From Sphingomonas sp. Leaf10 (GTDB taxonomy: Bacteria > Pseudomonadota > Alphaproteobacteria > Sphingomonadales > Sphingomonadaceae), in NCBI RefSeq assembly GCF_001421245.1, contig NZ_LMKE01000028.1, forward strand, positions 1 to 64,000: a stretch of 64,000 nucleotides of DNA, in the 5' to 3' direction. Below are positions 52,992-62,479 of this stretch, in pieces. Position 1 is the stretch's first letter; the number at the start of each line of letters is the position of its first letter. A program made the translations under genes and the position numbers. Below the pieces are notes generated by a model. It did not search any database and was not told where the DNA came from. It saw only the letters and a list, made by a program, of their open reading frames with translations.

Positions 52992-53914
52992 GCGAGCAGG
53001 CAGCACCGCGCCGTCCGCGTGCCGGAGGATTGGGCCGGGGCCTCAGTTCGCTGTTGGGCGAGCCTGATGGCGAGGGGACTGGCCCGCGCAATTCCGGCCC
53101 ACCGAGCGGCGTTCGCCAGATGCCGGTGACCGCGCTGTCGCCGTTGCCCGGACAGCCACGGCGCTTCTTCGATGAATCGGCCCTCGACGAACTGGCGGAA
53201 TCGATCTCGGCACGCGGCGTTATCCAGCCGATCGTCGTGCGGCCGCATGGCAAGGGTTATCAGATCGTCGCTGGCGAGCGCCGCTGGCGCGCGGCGCAAC
53301 GGGCGCGGCTGCACGAGGTGCCGGTGGTCGTTCGCGACTTCACCGATGCCGAGACGATGGAAATCGCGCTGGTCGAGAATATACAGCGTCGAGACCTGAC
53401 CGCGATCGAGGAAGCCGAAGGCTATCGCCGGCTGATCGACGAGTTCGGCCATACGCAGGAAGCGCTGGCGAACCTCGTCGCCAAGTCGCGCAGCCACGTC
53501 ACCAACTTGCTGCGCCTGTTGGAACTGCCCAAGCCGATTCAGGACATGGTCGGCGATCAACGGCTGAGCATGGGCCATGCCCGTGCGCTGATCCATGTGC
53601 CGGGGGCCGAGACGATCGCCGAAAAGGTCGTCGCCAAGGGGCTCTCGGTCCGCGATGCCGAGCGACTGGCACGCAACGCGCGCGAACCGCGCGAAGACAA
53701 GCCGGCGCGCACGCCGCGTCCATCGAACGAGGGCGGCAGCGGAGACGGCGCGAGCGATGCCGATCTTCGGGCACTCGAACGACAATTAGGCGACGTGCTG
53801 GGCCTAAAGGTCGATATCGTCTTTGGCGAGAAGGGTGGAACGATCACGGTCGGCTATTCGACGCTGGGGCAGCTCGACATGGTCTGCCAAAGGCTGAGCG
53901 GCGAACGGATATAG
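52988..53914 (+). CDS. parB: Chromosome partitioning protein ParB
   Basis: 308 residues. N-terminal RGLSSLLGE ParA-stimulating tail, CTPase domain (QIVAGERRWRAAQRARLHEVPVVV with GERR), helix-turn-helix (IEEAEGYRRLIDEFGHTQEALA, SRSHVTNLLRLLELP) and a C-terminal dimer domain (DLRALERQLGDVLGLKVDI). It should bind the parS sites listed here. Confidence 0.97.
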   Translation: MSEQAAPRRPRAGGLGRGLSSLLGEPDGEGTGPRNSGPPSGVRQMPVTALSPLPGQPRRFFDESALDELAESISARGVIQPIVVRPHGKGYQIVAGERRWRAAQRARLHEVPVVVRDFTDAETMEIALVENIQRRDLTAIEEAEGYRRLIDEFGHTQEALANLVAKSRSHVTNLLRLLELPKPIQDMVGDQRLSMGHARALIHVPGAETIAEKVVAKGLSVRDAERLARNAREPREDKPARTPRPSNEGGSGDGASDADLRALERQLGDVLGLKVDIVFGEKGGTITVGYSTLGQLDMVCQRLSGERI

Positions 53915-54305
53915 GGCCGATCGACATTCAGCCACGATCATGAATTTTCGTCATTCCCGCGCAGGCGGGAATCCATCATCGCTTACGTTCCGGCCGAATT
54001 CGCGACGTTGGCGCATATGGACTCCCGCCTCCGTGCGAGTGCCGATCGACGTTCAGTTGAAACATCGGCGAGCTGCTCCCCTCCCTGACAAGGGCTTTGG
54101 GTCGGTCATGCCCCTGGCATGACCAGAACAGTGCGGGGCACTGCGCTCGCTTGGGTGGGTAGGTGAGAGACTGTGTAAAGCTCCCTCGCAGGCTGACCCA
54201 CCCGCGACCCCTCCCTTGTCAGGGAGGGAAGACGTCGAACCGTCAGTGGAGGTCGATCCTACCTAAACACGCAAAATTTACGGGTCCGGCCGTACCTTAC
54301 CGGGC
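53915..54305. repeat. 391-bp gap with two intergenic repeats (families B and C)
   Basis: Family B copy 3 spans 53949-54041: CGTCATTCCCGCGCAGGCGG at the left and a degraded right arm (GACTCCCGCCTCCGTGCGAG). Family C copy 4 spans 54076-54229: CTCCCCTCCCTGACAAGGG and CCCCTCCCTTGTCAGGGAGG ends. No gene is supported; the last 60 bp should hold the herA promoter. Confidence 0.8.
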
Positions 54306-55955
54306 ATGACGCCTCACACCCGCCCGCCATCGTCCGTTCCCGGGGCGGCCGAATCGATCGACGTTGCGACACCGATCGGCGTCCTGCTGGACATTGCCGG
54401 TGCGTCGAGCCGGCTGCTGCTTGACCTGCCGTCGTTACAGGCACTGGCAACCGATCCCGACGATCCGGCCGGACAAGTCGGGCAGGTCGGGTCGCTGGTG
54501 ACGATGCAGGTCGGGCGGATGTGGATCGTCGCTGCCATCCGGTCGATCCGGCTGGCCGATGACGGCATCAACCTGGTCGCCGATGTCGACCTGATGGGCG
54601 AGGCTTATCGGCCCGAACCGACGCAGGGGCTGCGCGGCTTCCGGCGCGGCGTTACCCGCTATCCCTTGCCGGGCAGTCCGGTCTATCCGGTATCGCGCGA
54701 CGCGCTGCGGCAGATTTATGCCAAGCAGGACCGGCCGCATATCACCGTCGGCCGCGTCCATATGGCGCCCGACATGCGAGCCGCCGTGTATGTTGATGCG
54801 CTGCTCGGCAAGCATTTCGCACTGGTCGGATCGACCGGCACCGGCAAGTCCACCTCGACCGCGCTAATCCTGCACCGCATTTGCGAGAACAGCCCGCATG
54901 GGCATATCGTCGTGATCGACCCCCACGGCGAATATGCCGCGGCCTTTGTCGGTATCGGGGAGTTGCTCGATGTATCGAACCTGCAACTCCCCTATTGGCT
55001 GCTCAATTTCCAGGAACATTGCGACATCCTGCTGTCGCCCGATGGGGCGGCGCGGCAGGTGGAGGCCGATATCCTCGCCCGTTGCCTGCTCGCCGCCAAG
55101 GGCAAGAGCCGCATGGCGCAGGATGTCGCGCGCCTTACCGTCGATACCCCGATCCCCTATCTGCTGACCGACCTGTCGAACATCGTACAGGCGGAAATGT
55201 CGCGGCTCGACCGGGCCAGCGACAATGCGCCGTTCCTTCGGCTGAAAGCACGGATCGAGGAGTTGCGCGGCGATCCACGCTACGCGTTCATGTTTTCGGG
55301 GATGCTGGTCGCCGATACGATGGCGGCGTTCGTCCGACGCGTGTTCCGCTTCCCGGCGCAGGGCAAGCCGATCTCGATCATCGACGTGTCGGGCGTACCG
55401 TCGGAAATCACGTCGGTAGTCGTCGCGGTGCTCAGCCGGCTGGTGTTCGATTTCGCGCTATGGTCGCGGGGCGAGGCATCGCGCCCGGTACTGCTCGTTT
55501 GCGAAGAGGCGCATCGTTATGTCCCGAACGAACGGTCGGGCGCCAATTCGGCGGCGGCCAACATCCTTGGCCGCATCGCCAAGGAAGGGCGCAAATACGG
55601 CGTGTCGCTGGGGCTGATCACCCAGCGCCCCTCCGACCTTGCCGAAGGAGTGTTGTCGCAGTGCGGCACGATCCTGACCATGCGGCTCAACAACGAACGC
55701 GATCAGGCATTCGTGCGCGCGGCGATGCCCGAGGATGCGCGCGGGTTCCTCGATGCGATCCCGGCGCTGCGCAATCGCGAATGCATCATCGTCGGCGAAG
55801 GGGTGACGACGCCGATCCGGGTCGCGTTCGATCCGCTGGAGGCCGAACGCCGCCCGGCATCGGGGTCGCCGTCGTTCACGTCGCTGTGGCAGGAATCGGG
55901 CGGCGAGGAAGCGATGGTCGAACGCACTATCCGCCGCTGGCGCACGGGACGCTGA
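54306..55955 (+). CDS. HerA-like ATPase (DUF87)
   Basis: 549 residues. HAS-barrel-like N-terminus (about 20-130), then the FtsK/HerA ATPase: LVGSTGTGKSTSTALILHR (Walker A), VIDPHGEYAAAF, VLLVCEEAHRYVPNERSG (Walker B with Glu) and LITQRPSDLAEGVLSQCGTILTMRLNN (sensor, Gln). HerA works with NurA in archaeal end resection; bacterial versions occur with other nucleases or alone. No nurA is next to it. Role unknown. Confidence 0.9.
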   Translation: MTPHTRPPSSVPGAAESIDVATPIGVLLDIAGASSRLLLDLPSLQALATDPDDPAGQVGQVGSLVTMQVGRMWIVAAIRSIRLADDGINLVADVDLMGEAYRPEPTQGLRGFRRGVTRYPLPGSPVYPVSRDALRQIYAKQDRPHITVGRVHMAPDMRAAVYVDALLGKHFALVGSTGTGKSTSTALILHRICENSPHGHIVVIDPHGEYAAAFVGIGELLDVSNLQLPYWLLNFQEHCDILLSPDGAARQVEADILARCLLAAKGKSRMAQDVARLTVDTPIPYLLTDLSNIVQAEMSRLDRASDNAPFLRLKARIEELRGDPRYAFMFSGMLVADTMAAFVRRVFRFPAQGKPISIIDVSGVPSEITSVVVAVLSRLVFDFALWSRGEASRPVLLVCEEAHRYVPNERSGANSAAANILGRIAKEGRKYGVSLGLITQRPSDLAEGVLSQCGTILTMRLNNERDQAFVRAAMPEDARGFLDAIPALRNRECIIVGEGVTTPIRVAFDPLEAERRPASGSPSFTSLWQESGGEEAMVERTIRRWRTGR

Positions 55956-57488
55956 TCAGCGCGCGGTGACGCCCATCAGGTGACCGACCAACGCGCGGAA
56001 GCGACCGAGTTCCTCACCCTGCAAGCGTTGCACCGTGGCGAAGGCAACCGAGCGCGGATTGACCGGCACACCATTCTTCCACAATTCGTAATGCAGGTGC
56101 GGACCGGTCGAAAGGCCGGTCGATCCGACATAGCCGATCACCTGTCCGCGCGTAACACGCGTGCCGGGCGCGACGACGATCCGGCTCATATGGCCATAGC
56201 CGGTGGCAAGCCCGCCGCCATGGTCGAGCTTTACGAAATTGCCATAGCCACCATGGCGTCCGGCAATCGCGACCCGGCCATCGGTGGTTGCGCGGATCGG
56301 GCTGCCATAGGCTGCGGCGAAGTCCATGCCCTTGTGCAGCCGACGGAAGCCGAGCACCGGATGCACGCGCCAGCCGAAATTGGACGAGATGCGCGCCGCG
56401 ACCGGCCAGATCATCGAACCCTTGCGCTCGCCCACCCCCTTGGGATCGAGCCATTCGGTGCGGCTGCCATCCTGCCAGCGGACGAGGCGGACGTCGCGCC
56501 GCCCCTCAAGCCCGGCATAGAGCAGCTGGCCGAGCTGTACTTCGCCGGTGGCGGCGCGGGCTTGCTCGACGATGATGTCGAAGCGGTCGTCCTGCCCGAC
56601 CTGTCCCATCGGGACGAGGCCGGAGACGGTGCGGATATAGGATTCGACCGCCTTGGCCGGCGCACCGGCGGCGCGCGCGGCACGGTACAGGCTGGCACCG
56701 ACGCGACCCTGGATACGCAGCGGGGTGTGGTCGATCGCGATGGGGCGTGCGTCGAGGCGCAGCGTGCCGCCTTCGCGGACGACTTCGAGCGCCAGATCGA
56801 ACTTCGCGCGGAAGGCGAGGCGTTCGAGCGGACGTGGTTGGCTGGGCGCGTCGCGACGGCCGAGCGTGATATCGAGCCGCGTGCCAGGGGTCAGTTCGGT
56901 GGGATCGACGCGACCGGCGACCATCGCGGCGACCTGCTGGGCTTCGCCGGCACCAACGCCGGTACGCTGCAACGCGCCGGCCACGCCGCTGCCGAGCGTC
57001 GCGGTCGCCTCGACGATCGGCCGTTCGGGCGTATTGGCCAGTGGGCGGACCCGTGACGTCGCCGCAAGACGCATGCCGCTGGTGCCCCCCAGCGCACTGG
57101 CGCCGAACGACAGGCTGCGCGCTTCGTCTAAGGCCGTACCATCGAGCGGAGCCGGAACGGCGCTGTAGATCGGGCGATCGAAACCGGGCGACAACATCCA
57201 CACCGCACCGCACAGCGCGGTGCAGGTGGTAAGCCCCCGCCACCAGTCGCGCGATCCGATGTCCGCGCCCAGATCCGGGGTCCAGTCGAACGACTCGATA
57301 CGCCCGCGCCACGCAGCGGCAGGTGCGGCCACCACCGGCGCACGACCGAAGCGCAGCGCGCTGGTGCCGCCGGCCAGTTCCACTCCTTCGTCGGTGCGCA
57401 GAAACACGCCTAGTCCCCAGCTTCGGCCGATCGACCCGGCCCGGTCCTCCCCCCTGTGAAGGCAAGGTTTTAAAGTCAAATGAACCAT
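55956..57488 (-). CDS. M23-family metallopeptidase (LytM-type)
   Basis: 510 residues from ATG 57488 (MVHLTLKPCLHRGEDRAG); the frame is open far upstream (to 59393) but only antisense to the helicase. A hydrophobic helix near 90 (GLTTCTALCGAVWML) anchors it. LysM-like/opacity region follows, and the peptidase (about 370-485): RRLHKGMDFAAAYG (His, Asp), VKLDHGGGLATGYGHMS and GPHLHYELW (HxH). Peptidoglycan endopeptidase or, if inactive, amidase activator. Confidence 0.9.
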   Translation of the reverse strand: MVHLTLKPCLHRGEDRAGSIGRSWGLGVFLRTDEGVELAGGTSALRFGRAPVVAAPAAAWRGRIESFDWTPDLGADIGSRDWWRGLTTCTALCGAVWMLSPGFDRPIYSAVPAPLDGTALDEARSLSFGASALGGTSGMRLAATSRVRPLANTPERPIVEATATLGSGVAGALQRTGVGAGEAQQVAAMVAGRVDPTELTPGTRLDITLGRRDAPSQPRPLERLAFRAKFDLALEVVREGGTLRLDARPIAIDHTPLRIQGRVGASLYRAARAAGAPAKAVESYIRTVSGLVPMGQVGQDDRFDIIVEQARAATGEVQLGQLLYAGLEGRRDVRLVRWQDGSRTEWLDPKGVGERKGSMIWPVAARISSNFGWRVHPVLGFRRLHKGMDFAAAYGSPIRATTDGRVAIAGRHGGYGNFVKLDHGGGLATGYGHMSRIVVAPGTRVTRGQVIGYVGSTGLSTGPHLHYELWKNGVPVNPRSVAFATVQRLQGEELGRFRALVGHLMGVTAR

Positions 57489-57605
57489 CCGGCCCGGCCA
57501 TAGAAGCTGCGCCGGACCGTGGTCGCGCAGCGGCGGGACGAAAGCTGCGCGCGGAACCGTCGAAAGCCGTTGCGCCGTGCCGCGACAGTCCCGATGTTGC
57601 GGGGG

Positions 57606-60113
57606 ATGAGCCAGTTCGCGCGTAGCCCGGTCACCGCTGTGCTGGGACCGACCAATACCGGCAAGACCTATCTCGCGATCGAGCGGATGTGCGGTCATGC
57701 GTCGGGGATGATCGGATTTCCGCTGCGGTTGCTGGCGCGCGAGAATTACGACCGGGTCGTCGCGCTGAAGGGCGTCGAGAATGTCGCGCTGGTCACCGGC
57801 GAGGAACGTATCGTCCCACCCAAGGCGCGCTGGTTCCTGTGTACCGCCGAATCGATGCCGCTGGAGCGCGAGACGGCGTTTGTCGCGCTGGACGAGGCGC
57901 AACTGGGTGCCGATCCCGAACGCGGTCATGTCTTCACCGATCGGCTGCTGCGTGCGCGCGGGCGCGAGGAGACGATGATCCTCGGTTCCGACTCGCTGCG
58001 GCCGATGGTGCGGGCATTGGTGAAGGATGCCGAGATCATCTCGCGCCCGCGCTTTTCCACGCTCAGCTACGCCGGCGCGCGGAAACTGTCGCGGCTGCCA
58101 CGCCGGTCGGCGATCGTCGCCTTCTCGTCGGAGGAGGTCTATGCCGTAGCGGAAGCGATCCGCCGGATGCGCGGCGGGGCGGCGGTGGTGATGGGCGCGC
58201 TGTCGCCGCGCACCCGCAATGCGCAGGTCGAGATGTTTCAGTCGGGCGAGGTCGATTACCTCGTCGCGACCGACGCGATCGGCATGGGGCTGAACCTCGA
58301 CGTCGCGCATGTCGCCTTCGCCTCGCTGCGCAAGTTCGACGGACGGCGGCAGCGGCGGCTGACCGTCACCGAAATGGCGCAAATTGCCGGGCGGGCAGGG
58401 CGTCACCACCGCGACGGGACGTTCGGCGCACTGGTCGAGGAAGGACCGAATGCCTTCACGCCGGAAGAGGTGATCGCGATCGAGGGGCACCATGTCCCGC
58501 CGCTCGAACGGCTCTATTGGCGGCGGGGAGAACCTGATTTTTCCAGCGTCGACGCGCTGATCGACAGCCTGTCCGAACGACCGACCCATCCGGTGCTGAC
58601 GGCTGCGCCCGAAGCGATCGACCTGATCGTGCTGAAGCGACTGGCCGAGGAGGATTGGGTGCGGGCGCGGGCACGCTCGCCGGTCATGGTTCGGAGGCTG
58701 TGGGCGGCGTGCGGCGTGCCCGATTTCCGCAAGCTCGGCCCCGATCCGCACAGCCGCTTCGTCGGCCGCATCTTCGGCCATTTGAGCGAGGGGGCGGGGC
58801 ATATCTCGCACCAATGGTTCGCCGACGAATTGCAGCGGCTCGACCAGATGAACGGCGATGTCGAGACGATCGCCGGCCGAATCGCGGCGGCACGAAGCTG
58901 GGCTTATATCGCCCACCGCGCCGACTGGCTGCTCGATCCCGAGCACTGGGCTGCGCGAACGCGCGCGGTCGAGGAGAAACTGTCGGACGCACTGCACGAC
59001 CGGTTGCGGCAGCGCTTCGTCGATCAGCGGACGACATTGCTGCTGCGGCGAATCGGGGCGGGGGCGGCGGATCTGCCGGTCGATGTCGCGGCTGACGGCG
59101 CAGTCAGCGTCGACGGCCATATGCTGGGGCGGCTGACCGGTTTCCGGTTCGAGGTGTCGCCCGATACGCGGGTTGCCGACAAACGCCTGCTGATCGCCGC
59201 CGCCGAAAAGGGGCTGGCGGCCGAATTGCGCAAGCGGGGTGCCGAGCTGGCGGTCGCGGGCGATGCCGAACTGGCGCTGGTCGCCGATCCGGGCACGGTG
59301 CCGGTGCTGACGTGGAACGGACTGGAGGTGGCGACGCTGACCGGTGGGACGACGCTCGACCGTCCGGTGGTGACGCTCGATCGCAGCCTGCACGTGCTCG
59401 ATCGTGCGGCGCAGGGGCAGGTCCGCGAACGGCTGGCAGCGTGGGTACAGGGCGACTTGTCGAAGCGGGCGCCGACGCTGGGAGCATTGGCGGCGCTGGC
59501 TCGCGATCCGGCGGCGGGTGGCGCGCTACGTGCGGTCGCGGCGGCACTGACCGAGGTTGGAGGCATTGCCCCGCGCGATGGGTTCGAGGCGATGCTGGTG
59601 CCGCTCACCGGCGATGACCGACGCCGGCTGCGCAGGGCCGGGGTGGCGATCGGAACGCTCGACCTGTTCGACGCCCGCCTGTTCAAGCCGGCGGCGGCGC
59701 GGTGGCGGGCGGCGTTGCTGGCGGCACGCGACGGCCATGTCATCGAACCGCTGGCCCCCAATGCGGCCACGGTGCTGCCGGCGGGGCAGGGGGCGTGGGG
59801 CTATCGCCGCTTCGGTCCGCAGGCGGTGCGCGTCGATCTGGTCGAGCGGCTCGCACGCGCAGCGCACGACGCGCGACAGGGCAATGCGCCTTTTGCCCCC
59901 GATCCGGCGCTGGCGACCTCGATCGGGTTGAAGGCGGAGACGATCGCGCGGCTGATGGCGCAGCTCGGTTTTCGGCCAATCACGGCGGAAGGCGAGGCGC
60001 CGCAATGGCGCTGGCATCCGCCCCGGCGGCGCGGTCCGCCACCGGTACCGGCACCGCGCCCCCGGCCCGGCAACGCCTTTGCCGCACTTGCCGATATCGA
60101 GTTTCGTCGTTGA
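57606..60113 (+). CDS. Suv3-like SF2 RNA helicase
   Basis: 835 residues from ATG 57606 (MSQFARSPVTAVLGPTNTGKT); in-frame starts as far back as 57519 overlap the M23 promoter. Motif I GPTNTGKT, motif II DEAQLG (DEAQ), and C-terminal helicase motifs ATDAIGMGLNLD and QIAGRAGR, the layout of mitochondrial Suv3. The C-terminal 400 residues are family-specific. RNA turnover is the likely role. Its stop overlaps the start of the S4 gene by one base. Confidence 0.9.
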   Translation: MSQFARSPVTAVLGPTNTGKTYLAIERMCGHASGMIGFPLRLLARENYDRVVALKGVENVALVTGEERIVPPKARWFLCTAESMPLERETAFVALDEAQLGADPERGHVFTDRLLRARGREETMILGSDSLRPMVRALVKDAEIISRPRFSTLSYAGARKLSRLPRRSAIVAFSSEEVYAVAEAIRRMRGGAAVVMGALSPRTRNAQVEMFQSGEVDYLVATDAIGMGLNLDVAHVAFASLRKFDGRRQRRLTVTEMAQIAGRAGRHHRDGTFGALVEEGPNAFTPEEVIAIEGHHVPPLERLYWRRGEPDFSSVDALIDSLSERPTHPVLTAAPEAIDLIVLKRLAEEDWVRARARSPVMVRRLWAACGVPDFRKLGPDPHSRFVGRIFGHLSEGAGHISHQWFADELQRLDQMNGDVETIAGRIAAARSWAYIAHRADWLLDPEHWAARTRAVEEKLSDALHDRLRQRFVDQRTTLLLRRIGAGAADLPVDVAADGAVSVDGHMLGRLTGFRFEVSPDTRVADKRLLIAAAEKGLAAELRKRGAELAVAGDAELALVADPGTVPVLTWNGLEVATLTGGTTLDRPVVTLDRSLHVLDRAAQGQVRERLAAWVQGDLSKRAPTLGALAALARDPAAGGALRAVAAALTEVGGIAPRDGFEAMLVPLTGDDRRRLRRAGVAIGTLDLFDARLFKPAAARWRAALLAARDGHVIEPLAPNAATVLPAGQGAWGYRRFGPQAVRVDLVERLARAAHDARQGNAPFAPDPALATSIGLKAETIARLMAQLGFRPITAEGEAPQWRWHPPRRRGPPPVPAPRPRPGNAFAALADIEFRR

Positions 60114-60436
60114 TGGCGGCACGCGCGCCCGAGCCTTCGCCGCACATGCGGCTCGACATCTTCCTGTGGTATGCCCGCCTGGCAAAGACCCGCAGCGCGG
60201 CGCAGGCGATCGCGATCAAGGGGTTGCTTCGGATTGACGGCCGACGCATCGACCGTGCGCATTGCCCGGTGCGGATCGGCATGGTCATCGCCTTTCCCCT
60301 CAACGGCCGGGTGCAGATTTTGCGGGTCGACGCGCTGCCGCAGCGCCGCGGACCACCCGCCGAAGCGCTGACGCTCTACACCCGGCTGGAACCGACCGGT
60401 GCCGCCCCCGTTGACGAGGGCGAAGACCCGGCATAA
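60113..60436 (+). CDS. S4-domain RNA-binding protein (Hsp15-like)
   Basis: 107 residues from ATG 60113, overlapping the helicase TGA by one base; a second ATG (60146, MRLDIFLW) is the other candidate. S4 domain: RLDIFLWYARLAKTRSAAQAI, then GLLRIDGRRI. Hsp15 (HslR) binds stalled 50S-peptidyl-tRNA. Translational coupling with the helicase suggests a joint RNA role. Confidence 0.9.
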   Translation: MAARAPEPSPHMRLDIFLWYARLAKTRSAAQAIAIKGLLRIDGRRIDRAHCPVRIGMVIAFPLNGRVQILRVDALPQRRGPPAEALTLYTRLEPTGAAPVDEGEDPA

Positions 60437-60475
60437 CGCGGGTTCGATTCGATTTTCCCGGAGCTTGTTCGACCC

Positions 60476-60814
60476 ATGACCTACGTCGTCACCGACGCCT
60501 GCATCCGCTGCAAATATATGGACTGCGTCGAGGTGTGTCCGGTCGACTGTTTCTATGAGGGCGAGAACATGCTCGTCATCAATCCCAGCGAATGCATCGA
60601 TTGCGGCGTGTGCGAACCCGAATGCCCGGCCGAAGCGATCCTGCCCGACACCGAAAGCGGGTTGGAACAGTGGCTGGAACTCAACAATACCTATTCGGCG
60701 CAGTGGCCTAACGTCACGCGCAATGCCAACCAGACCCCGCCCGACGCCGACAAGTGGAAGGGTGTCGAAAACAAGATCGAGCATTTCTCGGCCGAACCGG
60801 GCGCCGGCGACTGA
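60476..60814 (+). CDS. fdxA: Seven-iron ferredoxin FdxA
   Basis: 112 residues. [3Fe-4S][4Fe-4S] ferredoxin: [21 protein letters not shown] and [16 protein letters not shown], with an acidic C-terminal extension ([15 protein letters not shown]). Found before carD in many Alphaproteobacteria, as here. Electron donor of unknown partner. Confidence 0.95.
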   Translation: MTYVVTDACIRCKYMDCVEVCPVDCFYEGENMLVINPSECIDCGVCEPECPAEAILPDTESGLEQWLELNNTYSAQWPNVTRNANQTPPDADKWKGVENKIEHFSAEPGAGD

Positions 60815-60850
60815 CCGCCGCGCCGGCCCGGCTGGCAACCGTCCCAAATC

Positions 60851-60864
60851 GTTTCACGTGGAAC
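60851..60864. other. parS site 5 (GTTTCACGTGGAAC) between fdxA and carD
   Basis: One base off perfect palindrome, 15.9 kb right of oriC. An AT-rich stretch (TTCTTACCAAGATGTTATAG) follows, probably the carD promoter. Confidence 0.8.
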
Positions 60865-61081
60865 CACGGCCGACCCGCAGATGCGGTTTCGGCCGATCGG
60901 CTTTGCACTGGTAATTTTCTTACCAAGATGTTATAGACTGCGGCGACGGAGGCTATTTCTACTAGCACCCCGCCCGGAGATCACCTTTAGCAACGTTCCC
61001 TGACCACCCCGCCAGCCGCCGTTCGAACAGCGATTGGCGGAGGACGATGGCACCGGAACGACGACCACGGAAAGGTTACCA

Positions 61082-61615
61082 ATGGCTGCCAAGGCATTGT
61101 CCTTCGATGTCGGCGATTATGTCGTGTACCCCAAGCACGGCGTTGGCCGTGTGATCGAACTCCAGCGTAGTGAAATCGCTGGCATGCAACTCGAACTCTA
61201 TGTGCTGCGCTTCGAAAAGGAGCGCATGACCCTGCGCGTTCCAACGAACAAGGCGGAAAGCGTCGGCATGCGCAAGCTGTCGTCGGACAAGACGATGCGC
61301 GAGGCGATGGAAACGCTGAAGGGCAAGCCCAAGGTCAAGCGGACCATGTGGTCGCGCCGGGCGCAGGAATATGAAGCGAAGATCAATTCGGGCGACTTGG
61401 TATCGATCGCCGAAGTGGTCCGCGACCTGTTCCGTGCCGACGACCAGCCCGAGCAGAGCTATTCCGAACGCCAGATCTTCGAAGCGGCGGCCAGCCGTCT
61501 GGCGCGCGAACTGGCGGCGATGGAGCAGGTCGACGAGCCCAAGGCGCTGGAGCGGATCATCGAAATCCTTCGTGATGCCGCGGCAATCTATAACAAGGAA
61601 AAGACCGCGGCCTGA
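61082..61615 (+). CDS. carD: CarD-family transcription regulator
   Basis: 177 residues from ATG 61082 (MAAKALSFDVGDYVVYPKHG); GGAAAGGT upstream. The CarD_CdnL/TRCF Tudor-like RNAP-interaction domain (FDVGDYVVYPKHGVGRVIEL...LRFEKERMTLRVPTNKAE) is followed by a helical domain with the Trp that stabilises the open complex (KRTMWSRRAQEY). Regulates rRNA and growth genes by stabilising open promoters. Terminator downstream. Confidence 0.94.
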   Translation: MAAKALSFDVGDYVVYPKHGVGRVIELQRSEIAGMQLELYVLRFEKERMTLRVPTNKAESVGMRKLSSDKTMREAMETLKGKPKVKRTMWSRRAQEYEAKINSGDLVSIAEVVRDLFRADDQPEQSYSERQIFEAAASRLARELAAMEQVDEPKALERIIEILRDAAAIYNKEKTAA

Positions 61616-61638
61616 ATGGGCTGTGGTGAAATGAAATG

Positions 61639-61667
61639 GGGGCGGCCGGCAACGGTCGCCCCTTTTT
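61639..61667 (+). terminator. carD terminator
   Basis: GGGGCGGCC and GGTCGCCCC arms (one G-T pair) with loop GGCAAC and TTTTT. Confidence 0.88.
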
Positions 61668-61740
61668 CGTTTATGTCTTCGCAATAGCATAACCATCTGT
61701 CTTAGTGTATCGTATCACTGATACGGATGGGGAGCGAGTC

Positions 61741-62439
61741 ATGCGGTGGGCGGCAGCAATGGTGATCGGCCTGACCGGCTGTAGCGGCGGTGAGCCGGCG
61801 CGCGACTCAGCATCGACGGTGCGGAATGTCGCTACGCTACGCGACTTCACCGGCGTCGCGCTCGATAGCGGCGATCAGGTCGAGATCACGCAAGGCAACG
61901 ACTTCGCGGTCCGCGTCGAAGGGGATGCCGCGGTACAGGATCGGATGGAGATCCGTCGCGAAGGCGAGGTGCTGAAGATCGGTCGCAAGACCGGTGGCAT
62001 CTGGAGCGGCGGCGCCCCGTCCGCCCGTGTCCACGTCACCATGCCCGCGATCCGCGTCGCGGTGCTCGCCGGATCGGGCGATATCAGTATCGACCGGACG
62101 AGCGACGATTTCGCGGCCACGCTCAGCGGATCGGGCGACATGACGATCGGCCAGTTGCGCGGAGACAAGGCGGCGCTGACCGTCGCCGGCACTGGCAAGA
62201 TCGCGGCGGCGGGGGCGGTGCGGCACCTGACGCTGTCGGTCGCGGGTACCGGCGACATCGATGCGCGGCAGGTCAAGGCGAACGGGGCGACGGTATCGGT
62301 CGCGGGTACCGGTGACGTCGCTGCCGACATCAACGGGCCGGTGCAGGTCACGCTGGTCGGCAGCGGATCGGCAACGCTCGGCCGCGATGCGCGCTGTGTC
62401 GTCAACCGGATCGGAACCGGCAGCGTCGATTGCGGCTGA
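61741..62439 (+). CDS. GIN-domain (DUF2807) lipoprotein
   Basis: 232 residues from ATG 61741; lipobox LTGC after a short signal. The body is a repetitive beta-helix of the head-GIN type: VALDSGDQVEITQGN, then repeats around AGSGDISI, SGSGDMTIG, AGTGKIAA, AGTGDIDA, AGTGDVAAD. Anchored in the outer membrane or periplasm. A second GIN protein follows 40 bp downstream. Role unknown. Confidence 0.88.
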   Translation: MRWAAAMVIGLTGCSGGEPARDSASTVRNVATLRDFTGVALDSGDQVEITQGNDFAVRVEGDAAVQDRMEIRREGEVLKIGRKTGGIWSGGAPSARVHVTMPAIRVAVLAGSGDISIDRTSDDFAATLSGSGDMTIGQLRGDKAALTVAGTGKIAAAGAVRHLTLSVAGTGDIDARQVKANGATVSVAGTGDVAADINGPVQVTLVGSGSATLGRDARCVVNRIGTGSVDCG

Positions 62440-62479
62440 TCCGCTTGCCAACGGCCAGGCAACGGGGGATGCAGGAACC

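Noticed and set aside
57489-59393. Very long minus-strand open frame continuing upstream of the M23 peptidase
   Set aside because: It is the antisense of the helicase gene; the sequence before residue MVHLTLKP has no recognisable family and codon use looks like a shadow frame.
60440-60452. GGGTTCGATTC as a tRNA T-loop
   Set aside because: No acceptor or anticodon arms fit around it; it is just after the S4 gene and before fdxA.
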